Assembly (NCBI GenBank): GCA_026129095.1 | Contig: JAHCIT010000002.1 | Location: 248,001 to 312,000 of the forward strand | Reading direction: 5' to 3' | Source: Deltaproteobacteria bacterium | Lineage (GTDB): Bacteria; JAGRBM01; JAHCIT01 | Length of the DNA stretch: 64,000 nt | In this document: positions 8,077-16,542 of the stretch, in pieces | Position numbering within the stretch: the first letter of the stretch is position 1 | Layout of the letters: every line of letters starts with the position of its first letter | Notes under the pieces: generated by a model | Told to the model about the DNA's origin: nothing | What the model saw: the letters and a program-made list of their open reading frames with translations, nothing else | Database searches by the model: none | Made by a program: the position numbers and the translations under genes

Positions 8077-8841
8077 ATGAAATACCGGCGCCTTCAGATC
8101 CTGTCCGCCGTCACGATTTTTTCCGTCGCATTCCTTTCCGCCGCGCTTCTGCCGGCCTGCAGCGAAAAGGCCTCTGGAGAGGCGGCGATGGATTCCGGCA
8201 TGCACATGGAAAAGGGGTTCGCCGGACGGGCGATGGCCATGTCGATGCCGGTCCCGGACGAGCCGCCGCCGGACGACGACGCCTCCGGCGCCCCGGAGGT
8301 GAAGAACCGGGTGCTGGTCTACCGGGCGGACATCTCGCTGGAGGTCGCCGATGCGGAGGCGGCCCGCACGCGGATTTCGGAACTGGCACTGGAGATGGGC
8401 GGATATGTCCAGAGCGCGTCGAACCGGTCGGTCACGGTGCGGATACCGGCCCCGGTGCTGGACGATGCCATGACGAAGTTCGGCAACCTGGGAAAGGTGA
8501 CGGAGAAGAACATCACGGCCGATGACGTGACCGGTTCCTACCGCGACCTGGAGATGCGGATCGCCAACCTGGAAAAGGCCCGCGAGCGCTACGTGGAGAT
8601 CCTCAAGAGGGCCACGGCCGTCCAGGATGTGCTCGCCGTCGAGCGCGAACTGGAGCGGGTCACCAGCGAGCTGGAGATGTACCGGGCCCAGTTCCGGCGG
8701 CTGCACGAGCGGGTGTCGCTCTCCACCGTCACGATCCGGCTCATCGAGGAAAAGGAACTGAAACGGCCCGGCCCGCTGGGCTGGGTCTTCAAGGGACTCT
8801 ATCTCGCCGTGGCGTGGCTGTTCGTCTGGCCGCCGGTCTAG
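8077..8841 (+). CDS. DUF4349-family lipoprotein
   Basis: 254 residues from ATG at 8077. A signal peptide ends in the lipobox LLPAC, so the mature protein should begin at a lipidated Cys. The DUF4349 core follows (RADISLEVADAEAA..., MGGYVQSASN..., a long helical region NLEKARERYVEILKRA), then a C-terminal hydrophobic helix (about residues 232-254). The DUF4349 function is not known. Members are membrane-anchored periplasmic proteins with a coiled-coil arm, and the pattern here fits fully. No +2 Asp retention signal is seen (Ser follows Cys). Confidence 0.8.
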   Translation: MKYRRLQILSAVTIFSVAFLSAALLPACSEKASGEAAMDSGMHMEKGFAGRAMAMSMPVPDEPPPDDDASGAPEVKNRVLVYRADISLEVADAEAARTRISELALEMGGYVQSASNRSVTVRIPAPVLDDAMTKFGNLGKVTEKNITADDVTGSYRDLEMRIANLEKARERYVEILKRATAVQDVLAVERELERVTSELEMYRAQFRRLHERVSLSTVTIRLIEEKELKRPGPLGWVFKGLYLAVAWLFVWPPV

Positions 8842-8877
8842 GTGGTCGGCCGGAATCGCCGGGGATTCAGGGAAACT

Positions 8878-9153
8878 TCAGGCCGACTTGGACTTCGTCT
8901 TGTGCCCGCTCACGGCCTTGGTGAGGCGGCTGATGCGGCGTGAGGCGTTGTTGCGGTGGAGGACGCCCTTGCTCTGGGCGCGGTCCAGGTAGGAGGCCGC
9001 TTGCTTGTAGATCTCGTCCAGCTTGGGGTCGTTCTTCTGCATCGCCTCGCGGACGTTGCGGACCAGCGTCCTCCAGGTGGAGGTTACGCGGCGGTTGCGC
9101 TCATGACGGGTCGCTTCCTGACGGGCACGCTTGGCGGCAGAGGGCTTGGGCAC
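8878..9153 (-). CDS. rpsT: 30S ribosomal protein S20
   Basis: 91 residues, starting at the GTG at 9153 with an AGGAG about ten bases upstream. The sequence begins MPKPSAAKRARQE and is rich in Lys and Arg. It contains the conserved RNRR and KGVLHRNNASRRISRL blocks of S20, which binds 16S rRNA helices during early 30S assembly. Length is as expected (87-91). It is monocistronic, as usual for rpsT. The non-ATG start is a common feature of rpsT genes and limits their expression. Confidence 0.93.
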   Translation of the reverse strand: MPKPSAAKRARQEATRHERNRRVTSTWRTLVRNVREAMQKNDPKLDEIYKQAASYLDRAQSKGVLHRNNASRRISRLTKAVSGHKTKSKSA

Positions 9154-9254
9154 GGGGGTCTTCTCCTGCTTGGTTTCCGGTGCGCCCGGAACGGTTCCGG
9201 GGCCACATAAAGGCCGCCATTTCCCACCACCGGGGGCGGCCACAAGGGCCCGGC

Positions 9255-9281
9255 TTTATACGGTTGGCGGCGGCAGGTCAA
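9255..9281 (-). promoter_or_regulatory. Probable rpsT promoter
   Basis: On the minus strand TTGACC (9281-9276), a 15-bp spacer and TATAAA (9260-9255), about 100 bases before the rpsT start. The spacer is shorter than ideal. The rest of the 364-bp gap 9154-9517 holds the SCP2-gene promoter and operator described next. Confidence 0.5.
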
Positions 9282-9364
9282 GGGCGGCCTCCGGGCCGGG
9301 AACGGGGCCTGAACCCGGTTCACGAACAGCCCGGAAACTCCCGCCGGAATGTCCACAAATTTCC

Positions 9365-9393
9365 TTGACGCGATGCACCTGCTTGGGTAGCTT
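9365..9393 (+). promoter_or_regulatory. Possible promoter of the SCP2 gene
   Basis: TTGACG (9365-9370), 17-bp spacer, TAGCTT (9388-9393). The -10 is weak. It is immediately followed by a palindrome at 9403-9422 placed where a repressor would block initiation. Confidence 0.35.
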
Positions 9394-9402
9394 GCGGGCG
9401 GT

Positions 9403-9422
9403 GATTGATTGTTCAGTCAATC
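9403..9422. promoter_or_regulatory. Palindromic operator candidate
   Basis: GATTGA-N8-TCAATC, a perfect 6-bp dyad just downstream of the candidate SCP2 promoter. Its size and position suit a TetR-type repressor site, but no regulator gene is adjacent. Confidence 0.4.
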
Positions 9423-9517
9423 CGTAATTCATCCCGCGGGAAGGCTATCGCCGGGCATGGGGCCCACTGAAGTCTATCGCGCACAGACCAAATACCAATA
9501 TTCCGGGAGTGGAAGCC

Positions 9518-9862
9518 ATGTCCGAGAAGTTCACTGACTGCAAACCGATTTTCGAGCGGATCCAGAAGGGTCTTGCCGCCAATGCCGATGCCGCCAAGGC
9601 CAATGTGGGCGGCGTGTTCAAGTTCGTCGTGACCGGCGACAAGGGCGGCACCTGGCTGGTCAACTGCAAGGACAACGTGGGCGTGACGGCCGCCGACGGC
9701 GATGCCGACTGCACCATCACGGTGGACGACGAAACCTTCCTTGCGATCAACAACCGCGAGATGGACGGCCAGATGGCGTTCATGAGCGGCAAGCTGATGG
9801 TCTCGGGCGACATGTCCTTCGCGTTCAAGCTGGGACAGGTGCTCGGCGGCGGACAGCAGTAA
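9518..9862 (+). CDS. SCP2 sterol-carrier-domain protein
   Basis: 114 residues, essentially one SCP2 domain: an N-terminal amphipathic helix, the strands FKFVVTGDKGGTWLVNC, then CTITVDDETFLAINNREM, and MSGKLMVSGDMSFAFKLGQVL. Stand-alone bacterial SCP2 proteins bind fatty acyl chains, acyl-CoA or sterols in a hydrophobic tunnel. ATG at 9518 has GGGAGTGG in front; a GTG at 9509 would overlap that site. It lies upstream of the CoA-transferase, SDR and acyl-CoA dehydrogenase genes, which supports an acyl-CoA or steroid degradation role. Confidence 0.88.
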   Translation: MSEKFTDCKPIFERIQKGLAANADAAKANVGGVFKFVVTGDKGGTWLVNCKDNVGVTAADGDADCTITVDDETFLAINNREMDGQMAFMSGKLMVSGDMSFAFKLGQVLGGGQQ

Positions 9863-9914
9863 GTTCCGCTCCGGGCCGTGCCCGGACGGCTGCACGGCAA
9901 CCGTGCTCACCGCA

Positions 9915-9956
9915 GGCCGGGGTCTGGCGTCAGTCGCCGGCTCCGGCCTCGTTTTT
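9915..9956 (+). terminator. Probable intrinsic terminator after the SCP2 gene
   Basis: An outer stem GGCCGG/CCGGCC (9915-9920 with 9943-9948) encloses a small inner stem GGCG/CGCC and is followed by a run of five T at 9952-9956. It lies 50 bases after the SCP2 stop. Confidence 0.5.
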
Positions 9957-10006
9957 GAGCCCCCTCATTCACCCTTATCCAGTCCAAGAGGAGTCGAGAC
10001 ACGAAC

Positions 10007-11191
10007 ATGGGCGCACCGCTTGAAGGCATCAAGGTACTTGACCTGTCCCGGCTGCTGCCGGGCCCGTTCTGCACGCAGCTGCTCGCCGACCTGGGCGCGC
10101 GCGTCGTCAAGGTGGAGGACACCCAGGGGGGCGATTACGCCCGCGCCGGGGCCCCGGCCATCGACGGCCAGAGCGCGTTCTACGCCGCCATCAACCGGAA
10201 CAAGCAGTCGATCAAGCTGAACCTGAAGAAGCCCGAGGGCGTCGCCGCCTTCAAGAAGCTGCTGCCGAACTTCGACGTGGTGGTGGACACCTTCCGCCCC
10301 GGCGTCGTGGAAAAGCTCGGCGTGGGCTACGAGACCTGCCGGGCGATCCACCCGAAGGTCGTCTACTGCGCCATCACCGGCTACGGGCAGGACGGCCCCT
10401 ATGCCCAGCGGGCCGGACACGACAACAACTACCTCGCGCTGGCCGGCGTGGGCGGCATCACGGGCGAGCCCGGACGCCGCCCGGTCCTGTGCGGATTCCA
10501 GCTTGCAGACCTGGGCGGAGGCGCGCTGTTCGGCCTTTCGTCGATTCTGGCCGGGCTTCTCCAGGCCCAGCGGACAGGAACCGGAACCTACTGCGACGTC
10601 TCAATGCACGACGGCGCGTTCGCCTTCCTCGCCCCCCACATGGCGGGCTACCTCCAGCAGAAGGATAATGTCCCCGGCCCCAGCACGATGCTCCTGTCGG
10701 GAGCCGTGGTCTGCTACAACATCTACCAGACGAAGGACGGCCGCTACATGTCAGTGGGCTCGCTGGAGCCGAAGTTCTGGCAGGCGTTCTGCCAGGTGAC
10801 GAAGCGGCCGGACATCCAGCCCTTCGCCTTCACGAAAGCCGCCGACGGCGAGAAGGGCTACGAGACTGTCAGGGAACTGTTCCGCTCGAAGACCCAGGCC
10901 GAGTGGGCCGAGCTCCTGAAGGACGCCGACTGCTGCGTCGAGCCAATCTGGGATTTCGCCCAGACGGAAAACGACCCGCAGCTTGCCGCCCGGAAGATGT
11001 GGATCAGCATCAGGAACCGCAAGGGCGAGAGCGTGAAGCTGCCCAGCCACCCGTTCCGGTTCAGCACCGTGGAGAAGAAGTCCGAGGACGCGCCCCCTCC
11101 CCAGTACGGCGAACACACCCAGGCCGTGCTGAAGGAGTTCGGCTTCACCGACGCGGACGTTGCCCAGCTGAAGACCGGCGGCGTAATCTGA
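10007..11191 (+). CDS. CaiB/BaiF (family III) CoA-transferase, AMACR-like
   Basis: 394 residues with the interlocked-ring family hallmarks: VLDLSRLLPGPFCTQLLADLG at the N terminus (split by family convention), VVDTFRPGVVEKLG, and the RAGHDNNYLALAG motif. The His-Asp pair after Gly and the later LADLGGGALFG segment match the catalytic His/Asp positions of alpha-methylacyl-CoA racemase better than formyl-CoA transferase. Probable role: epimerising or CoA-loading branched acyl groups before beta-oxidation. Whether it is a racemase or a transferase is not decidable from sequence alone. It leads the run with the SDR (30-bp gap) and rluA-like gene (4-bp gap). Confidence 0.9.
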   Translation: MGAPLEGIKVLDLSRLLPGPFCTQLLADLGARVVKVEDTQGGDYARAGAPAIDGQSAFYAAINRNKQSIKLNLKKPEGVAAFKKLLPNFDVVVDTFRPGVVEKLGVGYETCRAIHPKVVYCAITGYGQDGPYAQRAGHDNNYLALAGVGGITGEPGRRPVLCGFQLADLGGGALFGLSSILAGLLQAQRTGTGTYCDVSMHDGAFAFLAPHMAGYLQQKDNVPGPSTMLLSGAVVCYNIYQTKDGRYMSVGSLEPKFWQAFCQVTKRPDIQPFAFTKAADGEKGYETVRELFRSKTQAEWAELLKDADCCVEPIWDFAQTENDPQLAARKMWISIRNRKGESVKLPSHPFRFSTVEKKSEDAPPPQYGEHTQAVLKEFGFTDADVAQLKTGGVI

Positions 11192-11221
11192 CGCCGTTCC
11201 TGCAAGGGAGAGAGCACAGCC

Positions 11222-12106
11222 ATGCACCGGAGCAGAATCTACCGAGACGACCTTCTGGAGGGTAAAAAGGCCATCGTGACCGGCGGCGGCACCGGCATCG
11301 GTGCAGCGATCACCGCCGAGCTCGCCGCCCTGGGATGCGAGGTGTTCATCTGCTCGCGCAAGCAGGAGAACGTGGAACCGGCCGCACGCGAGATCCGGGA
11401 GGCCGTGGGCAAGCACCCCGTCCACTGGGGGCTGTGCGACATCCGCAAGCATGAGGAAGTGGACCGGGTGGTGGACGAGGCCCTCCAGAAGATGGGCCGG
11501 ATCGATTTCCTCGTGAACAACGCCGGGGGACAGTTCCCCTCGCCGGCGGCGGCCTACACCGACAACGGCTGGAACGCCGTCATCGGCAACAACCTCACCG
11601 GCCCCTGGTATTTCACCCAGTCCACGGCGAAGAAGGCCCTGTTCCGCCAGAACGGCGGAAAGGTCATCTTCATTACCGCCGACTGCCACCGCGGAATGCC
11701 GGGACTCGCCCACACGAGCGCCGCCCGCGCCGGGGCGCAGAACCTCGCCATGACGCTGGCGATCGAGTGGGCCTCGTTCAACATCAAGGTGAACTGCGTC
11801 GCCCCCGGAACGGTCTTCTCGACCGGCATGCGCGTCTACCCGAAGGACGTGGTGTTCACCACGGCGCGGCACATTCCGCTGAAACGGCTCGGCAGCGTGG
11901 AGGAGATCGCGCAGGCGGTCACCTATCTCCTGTCGCCCGCCGGCGACTGGATCACCGGGGAGACGCTCAAGATCGACGGCGGGGCACACCTGTGGGGCGA
12001 CCGCTGGCCCATCCCCGACCCGAAGGATTTCGAAAAGACCCACGGGTGGCCGCCGCCCGCGCCGTTCGGCGGCTACGAAGGCCACGACGAGGACAAGAAG
12101 AAGTAG
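11222..12106 (+). CDS. SDR oxidoreductase of the enoyl-CoA reductase (PECR/DECR) type
   Basis: 294 residues. The NADP-binding motif TGGGTGIG is at about residues 20-27, and NNAGGQFPSP follows the usual NNAG. The normal catalytic YxxxK is absent: the equivalent segment is HTSAARAGAQNLAMTLAIEW. That is the arrangement of peroxisomal trans-2-enoyl-CoA reductase and 2,4-dienoyl-CoA reductases, where Tyr is replaced. It probably reduces or forms an enoyl-CoA double bond with NADP(H) as part of fatty-acid or steroid side-chain metabolism. AAGGGAGAG precedes the ATG at 11222. Confidence 0.85.
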   Translation: MHRSRIYRDDLLEGKKAIVTGGGTGIGAAITAELAALGCEVFICSRKQENVEPAAREIREAVGKHPVHWGLCDIRKHEEVDRVVDEALQKMGRIDFLVNNAGGQFPSPAAAYTDNGWNAVIGNNLTGPWYFTQSTAKKALFRQNGGKVIFITADCHRGMPGLAHTSAARAGAQNLAMTLAIEWASFNIKVNCVAPGTVFSTGMRVYPKDVVFTTARHIPLKRLGSVEEIAQAVTYLLSPAGDWITGETLKIDGGAHLWGDRWPIPDPKDFEKTHGWPPPAPFGGYEGHDEDKKK

Positions 12107-12110
12107 CGCC

Positions 12111-12797
12111 ATGCCCGTCCGCTCCCCGGACATCCTGTTCCGAAGCGACGAGATCATCCTCGCGGACAAGCCGGCGGGAATCCTGACGACGGGCGAGAAG
12201 GGCGACCGCGACACGCTCGAAGCCCGGATCCAGGCCGGGTTCGGGCCGGGCGTGAAGGCCCTGCACCGGCTGGACCGGGAGACGAGCGGCGTCGTGGCGC
12301 TGGCGGCAGGCGAGGCGGCGCGCCGCCGGCTGGAGCCGCTGTTCCGCCGCCACGAAACCGAGCGGGTCTATCTCGCGCTGGTGCTCGGCACGTTCAGGGA
12401 AAATGAAGGCAGCCTCCGGAACTACCTCCGCACCGATCCAAGAACCCATACCGAGCAGGTGACCTACAACCCCCGGTTCGGCGTGGAGGCGCGGCTCGGC
12501 TACCGGGTGCTCCAGAGCGCCGGGGGAGCGAGCTTGCTCGAAATCCGGCCCGAAACCGGGCGGACGAACCAGATACGGGTACAGCTCGCCCACGACGGGC
12601 ATCCCGTCATCGGGGACCGCAAGTACGGCAGGGGAAAGATCTATCCGGCGATGGCCAGGCGGACGATGCTGCACGCCCGCTCGCTCGCGCTCCTGCCGCC
12701 CGGCGAAAAGAAGAAGGTCCGCGCCACGAGCCCGCTCCCCGACGACTTCCGCGAGGCGCTCGCCGAACTGGCCATGAGCGCGAAGGGGCTGGGGTAG
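12111..12797 (+). CDS. RluA-family pseudouridine synthase
   Basis: 228 residues. The catalytic Asp is in HRLDRETSG (about residues 46-54), and the C-terminal motif ETGRTNQIRVQL is present. No S4 RNA-binding domain precedes the catalytic domain, as in RluA and TruC-type enzymes. It converts a uridine in rRNA or tRNA to pseudouridine; the exact site is not predictable. It follows the SDR stop by only four bases, so it is co-transcribed with lipid genes although no functional link is known. Confidence 0.9.
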   Translation: MPVRSPDILFRSDEIILADKPAGILTTGEKGDRDTLEARIQAGFGPGVKALHRLDRETSGVVALAAGEAARRRLEPLFRRHETERVYLALVLGTFRENEGSLRNYLRTDPRTHTEQVTYNPRFGVEARLGYRVLQSAGGASLLEIRPETGRTNQIRVQLAHDGHPVIGDRKYGRGKIYPAMARRTMLHARSLALLPPGEKKKVRATSPLPDDFREALAELAMSAKGLG

Positions 12798-12835
12798 CGG
12801 GAATCAAAACTGACGCAGGTCATGCCGGGACGGAC

Positions 12836-12858
12836 GGCCCCCGGGGGCCTTTGGTTCT
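12836..12858 (+). terminator. Possible intrinsic terminator after the RluA gene
   Basis: GGCCC-CCGG-GGGCC (12836-12849) followed by a T-rich stretch TTTGGTTCTT. The stem is short and the T tract is interrupted. Confidence 0.4.
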
Positions 12859-12884
12859 TCATTCGCACCGGAGCGCGATTTCTG

Positions 12885-12913
12885 TTGACAGCCCAGACTG
12901 ACACGCGTATCAG
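12885..12913 (+). promoter_or_regulatory. Promoter of the acyl-CoA dehydrogenase gene
   Basis: TTGACA (12885-12890), 17-bp spacer, TATCAG (12908-12913). The whole element is covered by the large palindrome 12889-12922. Confidence 0.55.
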
Positions 12914-12922
12914 TCTGGGCTG
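12889..12922. promoter_or_regulatory. 34-bp perfect palindromic operator over the promoter
   Basis: CAGCCCAGACTGA-N8-TCAGTCTGGGCTG. Both 13-base arms match exactly, and the centre is CACGCGTA. It spans from the end of the -35 to beyond the -10 and so should be a strong repressor site, most likely for a TetR-family protein. No regulator gene lies next to it. Confidence 0.75.
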
Positions 12923-12998
12923 ATCTCCGGCCGCCACGCCGGTTCCGCATCCACCGGAACCGGGCGGCTGGACCCCGAAATCCCCGAAGGAAACCGGC

Positions 12999-14240
12999 AT
13001 GTTCGAGCTATCAGAACCCAACAAGATGGTCATGCAGATGGTCCGCCAGTGGTGCCAGAAGAACCTCTTTCCGGCGCTGCCGAAGCTCGAAACGGGGGAG
13101 ATGCTCCCCTACGACCTGATCCGGGGCATGTCGAGGCAGTTCGGCCTCGACATGATGGCGAAAACCTCGCTGCAGAAGCGGGTGAAGAAGCTGCGCGAGA
13201 TCGAGAGCGGCGCCGCAACGGCGCCGGAGGGCGGCAACCTCGCCGAGATGATGGGCGACGGCGGCGGCGACCCGATGATGATGGCGGTGGTCCTGAAGGA
13301 ACTGTCGCGGTGCTCGCCGGGATTCACGATGACCTGGGGCGCGTCCATCGGCCTTGCCGGCGGCGCCATTATCTCCAAGGGCACGGCCGGCCAGATCGAG
13401 AAATACGGCATCCCGCTGGCGACGATCGAGAAGATCGGCGCGTGGGGCCTCACCGAACCCGGCGCGGGTTCCGACGCCTTCGGCTCGATGAAGACGACGG
13501 CGCGGCCCGACGGCGACTGCTACGTCCTGAACGGGCAGAAGACCTTCATCACCAACGGCCCCCATGCGGACATCTATGTCATCTATGCGAAGCTGGACCG
13601 CGGCCGTCCGGGCGAGGAGATGCCGGTCAACACGTTCATCGTCGAGCGCGGCACGCCGGGGTTCACCCAGGGCAAGCCGTTCAAGAAGATGGGAATGAGG
13701 GACAGCCCGACGGGCGAGCTGTTCTTCGACAACGTACGGGTGCCGAAGGCGAACCTGCTCGGCGGCAAGGAGAAATCGGCCGAGGGGCGGGCCGACACCA
13801 AGGAGTCCCTTGGCAACGAGCGGTCGGGGATTCCCGCCATCGCCTGGGGCATCATGGAGGAGTGCTACGAGCGGTCACTGAAATACGTGCGGGAGCGTCA
13901 CCAGTTCGGCCGCCCGGTGGGCGAGTTCCAGGCGGTTCAGCTCGATATCGCCGACATGTACGTGAAGATGAAGAATGTCGAGAATATCGTTTACCGGACG
14001 GCGTGGATACAGAAGCAGGGCATACGCGACGCGGCCTTCATCAACGCGACCAAGGCCTACTGCTCGCAGGCCTGCCTCGACGTGACCCTGCGTGCGATCC
14101 AGCTCCACGGCGGCTACGGCTACATGGAGGAGTACCACATCGAGAAGCTCGCCCGCGACGCCAAGCTCCTCGAAATCGGGGCCGGGACGACCCACATCAA
14201 CTACATGGCGGCTGCGCGGACATTGCTCGAAGTGCAGTGA
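12999..14240 (+). CDS. Acyl-CoA dehydrogenase
   Basis: 413 residues, full length for the family. The FAD/substrate signature GAWGLTEPGAGSDAFGS is at about residues 147-163. A second block (HQFGRPVGEFQAVQLDIADM) and the C-terminal HGGYGYMEEYHIEKLARDAK lead to the catalytic-loop region, where the E of YMEEY is a candidate base. The enzyme introduces the alpha-beta double bond in acyl-CoA, passing electrons to ETF. It stands alone behind a palindromic operator, converging on the small gene at 14249. Chain preference is unknown. Confidence 0.93.
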   Translation: MFELSEPNKMVMQMVRQWCQKNLFPALPKLETGEMLPYDLIRGMSRQFGLDMMAKTSLQKRVKKLREIESGAATAPEGGNLAEMMGDGGGDPMMMAVVLKELSRCSPGFTMTWGASIGLAGGAIISKGTAGQIEKYGIPLATIEKIGAWGLTEPGAGSDAFGSMKTTARPDGDCYVLNGQKTFITNGPHADIYVIYAKLDRGRPGEEMPVNTFIVERGTPGFTQGKPFKKMGMRDSPTGELFFDNVRVPKANLLGGKEKSAEGRADTKESLGNERSGIPAIAWGIMEECYERSLKYVRERHQFGRPVGEFQAVQLDIADMYVKMKNVENIVYRTAWIQKQGIRDAAFINATKAYCSQACLDVTLRAIQLHGGYGYMEEYHIEKLARDAKLLEIGAGTTHINYMAAARTLLEVQ

Positions 14241-14248
14241 GGTTCCCC

Positions 14249-14704
14249 TCACCCGGTCTTGTCGGCGTCGCCGAACAGGCGGGCGCGGCGGCGTTCGATG
14301 TGGTCGAGGATGGAGCGGGCCAGTTCGCCAAGCGGGTTGGTTTCCAGGGCGCGGAGGGCGGCCTGCCGGGCTTCTTCCAGCTGGTTGCGGAAGAAGTAGA
14401 TCTGCGCCTCGATCTCGTGGGCAATAACCTGCCGTCCGTCACTGCTGAGGGCGCGGCGGGTGGCATCCAGCGCCTCGTCATACCGGTTCGCCATGTAGAG
14501 AAGCTGCGCCCGCACCGCCTCGGCCGAGGCGTCGGCCATCTCGCCCGCGTAGCCGCTCAGGCGGGAGAGCACGTCCCCGAAGGCGGACAGATCCTCCTCG
14601 ATGAGCGCCCGGCGGCCCTCTTCGAGCAGGCGGGTGAAATCCGGTACAGCCACAGCGATGCCCTCTGCCGTTTCTGACAAAAACCCTGATGAAGACCCCT
14701 TCAT
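14249..14704 (-). CDS. Small TPR-like hypothetical protein
   Basis: About 151 residues if started at ATG 14704. It is built of helix pairs with TPR-like spacing of alanine, leucine and tyrosine (EAVRAQLLYMANRYDEALDA, then HEIEAQIYFFRNQLEEARQA, then ETNPLGELARSI). No signal peptide is seen, so it is probably cytosolic. The start is uncertain: no good ribosome site precedes 14704, and a GTG about 23 codons further in would remove the atypical N terminus. It is divergent from the large TPR lipoprotein gene at 14782, to which it may be related. Confidence 0.6.
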   Translation of the reverse strand: MKGSSSGFLSETAEGIAVAVPDFTRLLEEGRRALIEEDLSAFGDVLSRLSGYAGEMADASAEAVRAQLLYMANRYDEALDATRRALSSDGRQVIAHEIEAQIYFFRNQLEEARQAALRALETNPLGELARSILDHIERRRARLFGDADKTG

Positions 14705-14781
14705 TGTGACCGGAACCGGCCGCCGTGGCAAAAGGGGCCGCCACCACACTTGGACCCGCGCCTGTGCTACGGTCCCCGGCA

Positions 14782-16536
14782 ATGCCGCGCCGACTGCCGC
14801 TCCTTACTGCCCTCCTGGCCCTTACCGCCGCCTGCGCCCGCCTGGGCCCGGCGCCAGAGTCCGGCCAGGTCATGGCCGGGGCCGATGCCCGCCGGGAGGC
14901 CGATGGCCGCGCTTTTGCGCGGTTTTTCGACGGGGAGATGCTGCTCCGCATGGGGGATATCGCCGGGGCCGAGGCCGCCTTCCTCGAAGCCGCGCAGTTC
15001 GACCCCGCCTCGTCCGAAATCCAGCTCCGGCTGTGCCAGATCTACCAGCACCGGGGACAGCTTGAGCTTGCCGAGGAGACAGCCAGCCGCGCCGTGGAAC
15101 TGGATGTCCGGAGCGTCGAGGCGCGCCTCAAGTACGCCCAGCTCCTGACGGCCCGGCGGGCGTTCCCTGACGCCCTGATCCAGCTCGGAGCGGCGCTCGA
15201 AGTCGAGCCGGGGAACACCGCCGTGCTGCTCCAGAAGGGGGCCGTCGAGATGAGCATCGGGCGGCTCGAAGCGGCCCGCAAGACCTACGAGCGGATCACC
15301 GCCGCCGAGCCGATGAACGCCGTGGCCCTCTACTCGCTGGCGCAGATCTACGCCGCCCAGGGGAACATCCCCGCCGCCGAGGCGTTCTATCTCCAGACGA
15401 CCGAAGCCGCTCCGCGGTTCAAGCGGGCCTACGTGGACCTGTTCCTGCTCTATGACCAGTACGGACAGAAGCAGAAGGCCCTCGCCCTGCTGCGGAAACT
15501 GGTCGAGGAGGTGGACCCGGACAACGAGGAACTCCGGCGGCTCTACAGCTCGGCGCTCATCAACGAGGGCAAGCTGGACGAGGCGGTGCGGGTGCTGGAG
15601 AAGGAGCGGGAGATCCAGCCCGGCAACCTCGATGTGCTGGCCCGGCTCGGTTACGCGCAGTTCGAGCAGCGCAACTTCGAGGCGGCCATCGAGCAGTTCC
15701 GGCTGGTGCTGGCCCGCGACCCGGACAATCACGCAGTCCGCTACTATCTCGGCCTGTCGCTGGACGCCATGGGCGCGGGCGAAGCGGCCATCGCCGAGCT
15801 GTCGAACATCCCGGTCGGCGCCTCCGTGTACCCCGACTCCCTCCTCTACCGGGCCTACGTGCTGGAAAAGCTGGGCCGGAACTCCGAGGCGGTCGATTCG
15901 ATCCGGGAGGCCATCGCCGTCAGGCCCGAGGAGCCCCGCTACCCCGAATACCTCGCGTCGCTGCTGCTCCGGGCCGGACGGCGGGCCGAGGGAATCGACA
16001 CCGCCCGCAAGGCACTGGAACAGTTCCCACAGTCGGTAAGGCTCCTCGTCGTGCTCGCCTACCTGCTGGAAAAGGAGGATTTCGACGAGTCGATCCGGGT
16101 CATGCAACGGGTCCTGGACATCGAGCCCAAGAACGCCGAGGCACTGAACTTCATCGGCTACAGCTGGGCCGACCGCGGGATGCATCTCGACCGGGCCGAG
16201 GCGATGATCCGGCAGGCACTGGAACTGATGCCCGAGGACGGCAACATCACCGATTCGCTGGGGTGGGTGCTCTACAAGCGGGGCAAGTTCGCCGAGGCGC
16301 TCGAAGTCCTCAAGAAGGCCGCCGACATGTCCCCCGGCGTGGCGGAAATCCGCGACCATGTGGGTGACGCCTACCTGGCCACCGGAAACCGGGAGAAGGC
16401 CCTCAGTTCGTGGCGGCAGGCGCTGGACCTCAATCCCGACCCCGACATGCGCGAGCGGATCCAGCAGAAGATCCGGGAACATTCGGCAGTTTCGCCGGAA
16501 CCTCCGAAAAAACCCTCCCCCGGAAAGAAGAAGTAG
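14782..16536 (+). CDS. Large TPR-repeat lipoprotein
   Basis: 584 residues from ATG at 14782. The signal peptide has lipobox LTAAC, with lipidation at Cys. From about residue 50 to 560 the protein is continuous TPR repeats (around 14 by eye; examples start MLLRMGDIAGAEAAF, VYLAQIYAAQGNIPAAEAFY-type and GNREKALSSWRQALDLNPD). It ends with a basic tail of prolines and lysines. It is probably an outer-membrane-anchored scaffold in the periplasm. The next gene starts seven bases later, so the two are likely co-expressed. An upstream in-frame start at 14725 would overlap the divergent gene and would not give a signal peptide. Confidence 0.85.
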   Translation: MPRRLPLLTALLALTAACARLGPAPESGQVMAGADARREADGRAFARFFDGEMLLRMGDIAGAEAAFLEAAQFDPASSEIQLRLCQIYQHRGQLELAEETASRAVELDVRSVEARLKYAQLLTARRAFPDALIQLGAALEVEPGNTAVLLQKGAVEMSIGRLEAARKTYERITAAEPMNAVALYSLAQIYAAQGNIPAAEAFYLQTTEAAPRFKRAYVDLFLLYDQYGQKQKALALLRKLVEEVDPDNEELRRLYSSALINEGKLDEAVRVLEKEREIQPGNLDVLARLGYAQFEQRNFEAAIEQFRLVLARDPDNHAVRYYLGLSLDAMGAGEAAIAELSNIPVGASVYPDSLLYRAYVLEKLGRNSEAVDSIREAIAVRPEEPRYPEYLASLLLRAGRRAEGIDTARKALEQFPQSVRLLVVLAYLLEKEDFDESIRVMQRVLDIEPKNAEALNFIGYSWADRGMHLDRAEAMIRQALELMPEDGNITDSLGWVLYKRGKFAEALEVLKKAADMSPGVAEIRDHVGDAYLATGNREKALSSWRQALDLNPDPDMRERIQQKIREHSAVSPEPPKKPSPGKKK

Positions 16537-16542
16537 CCGCGC

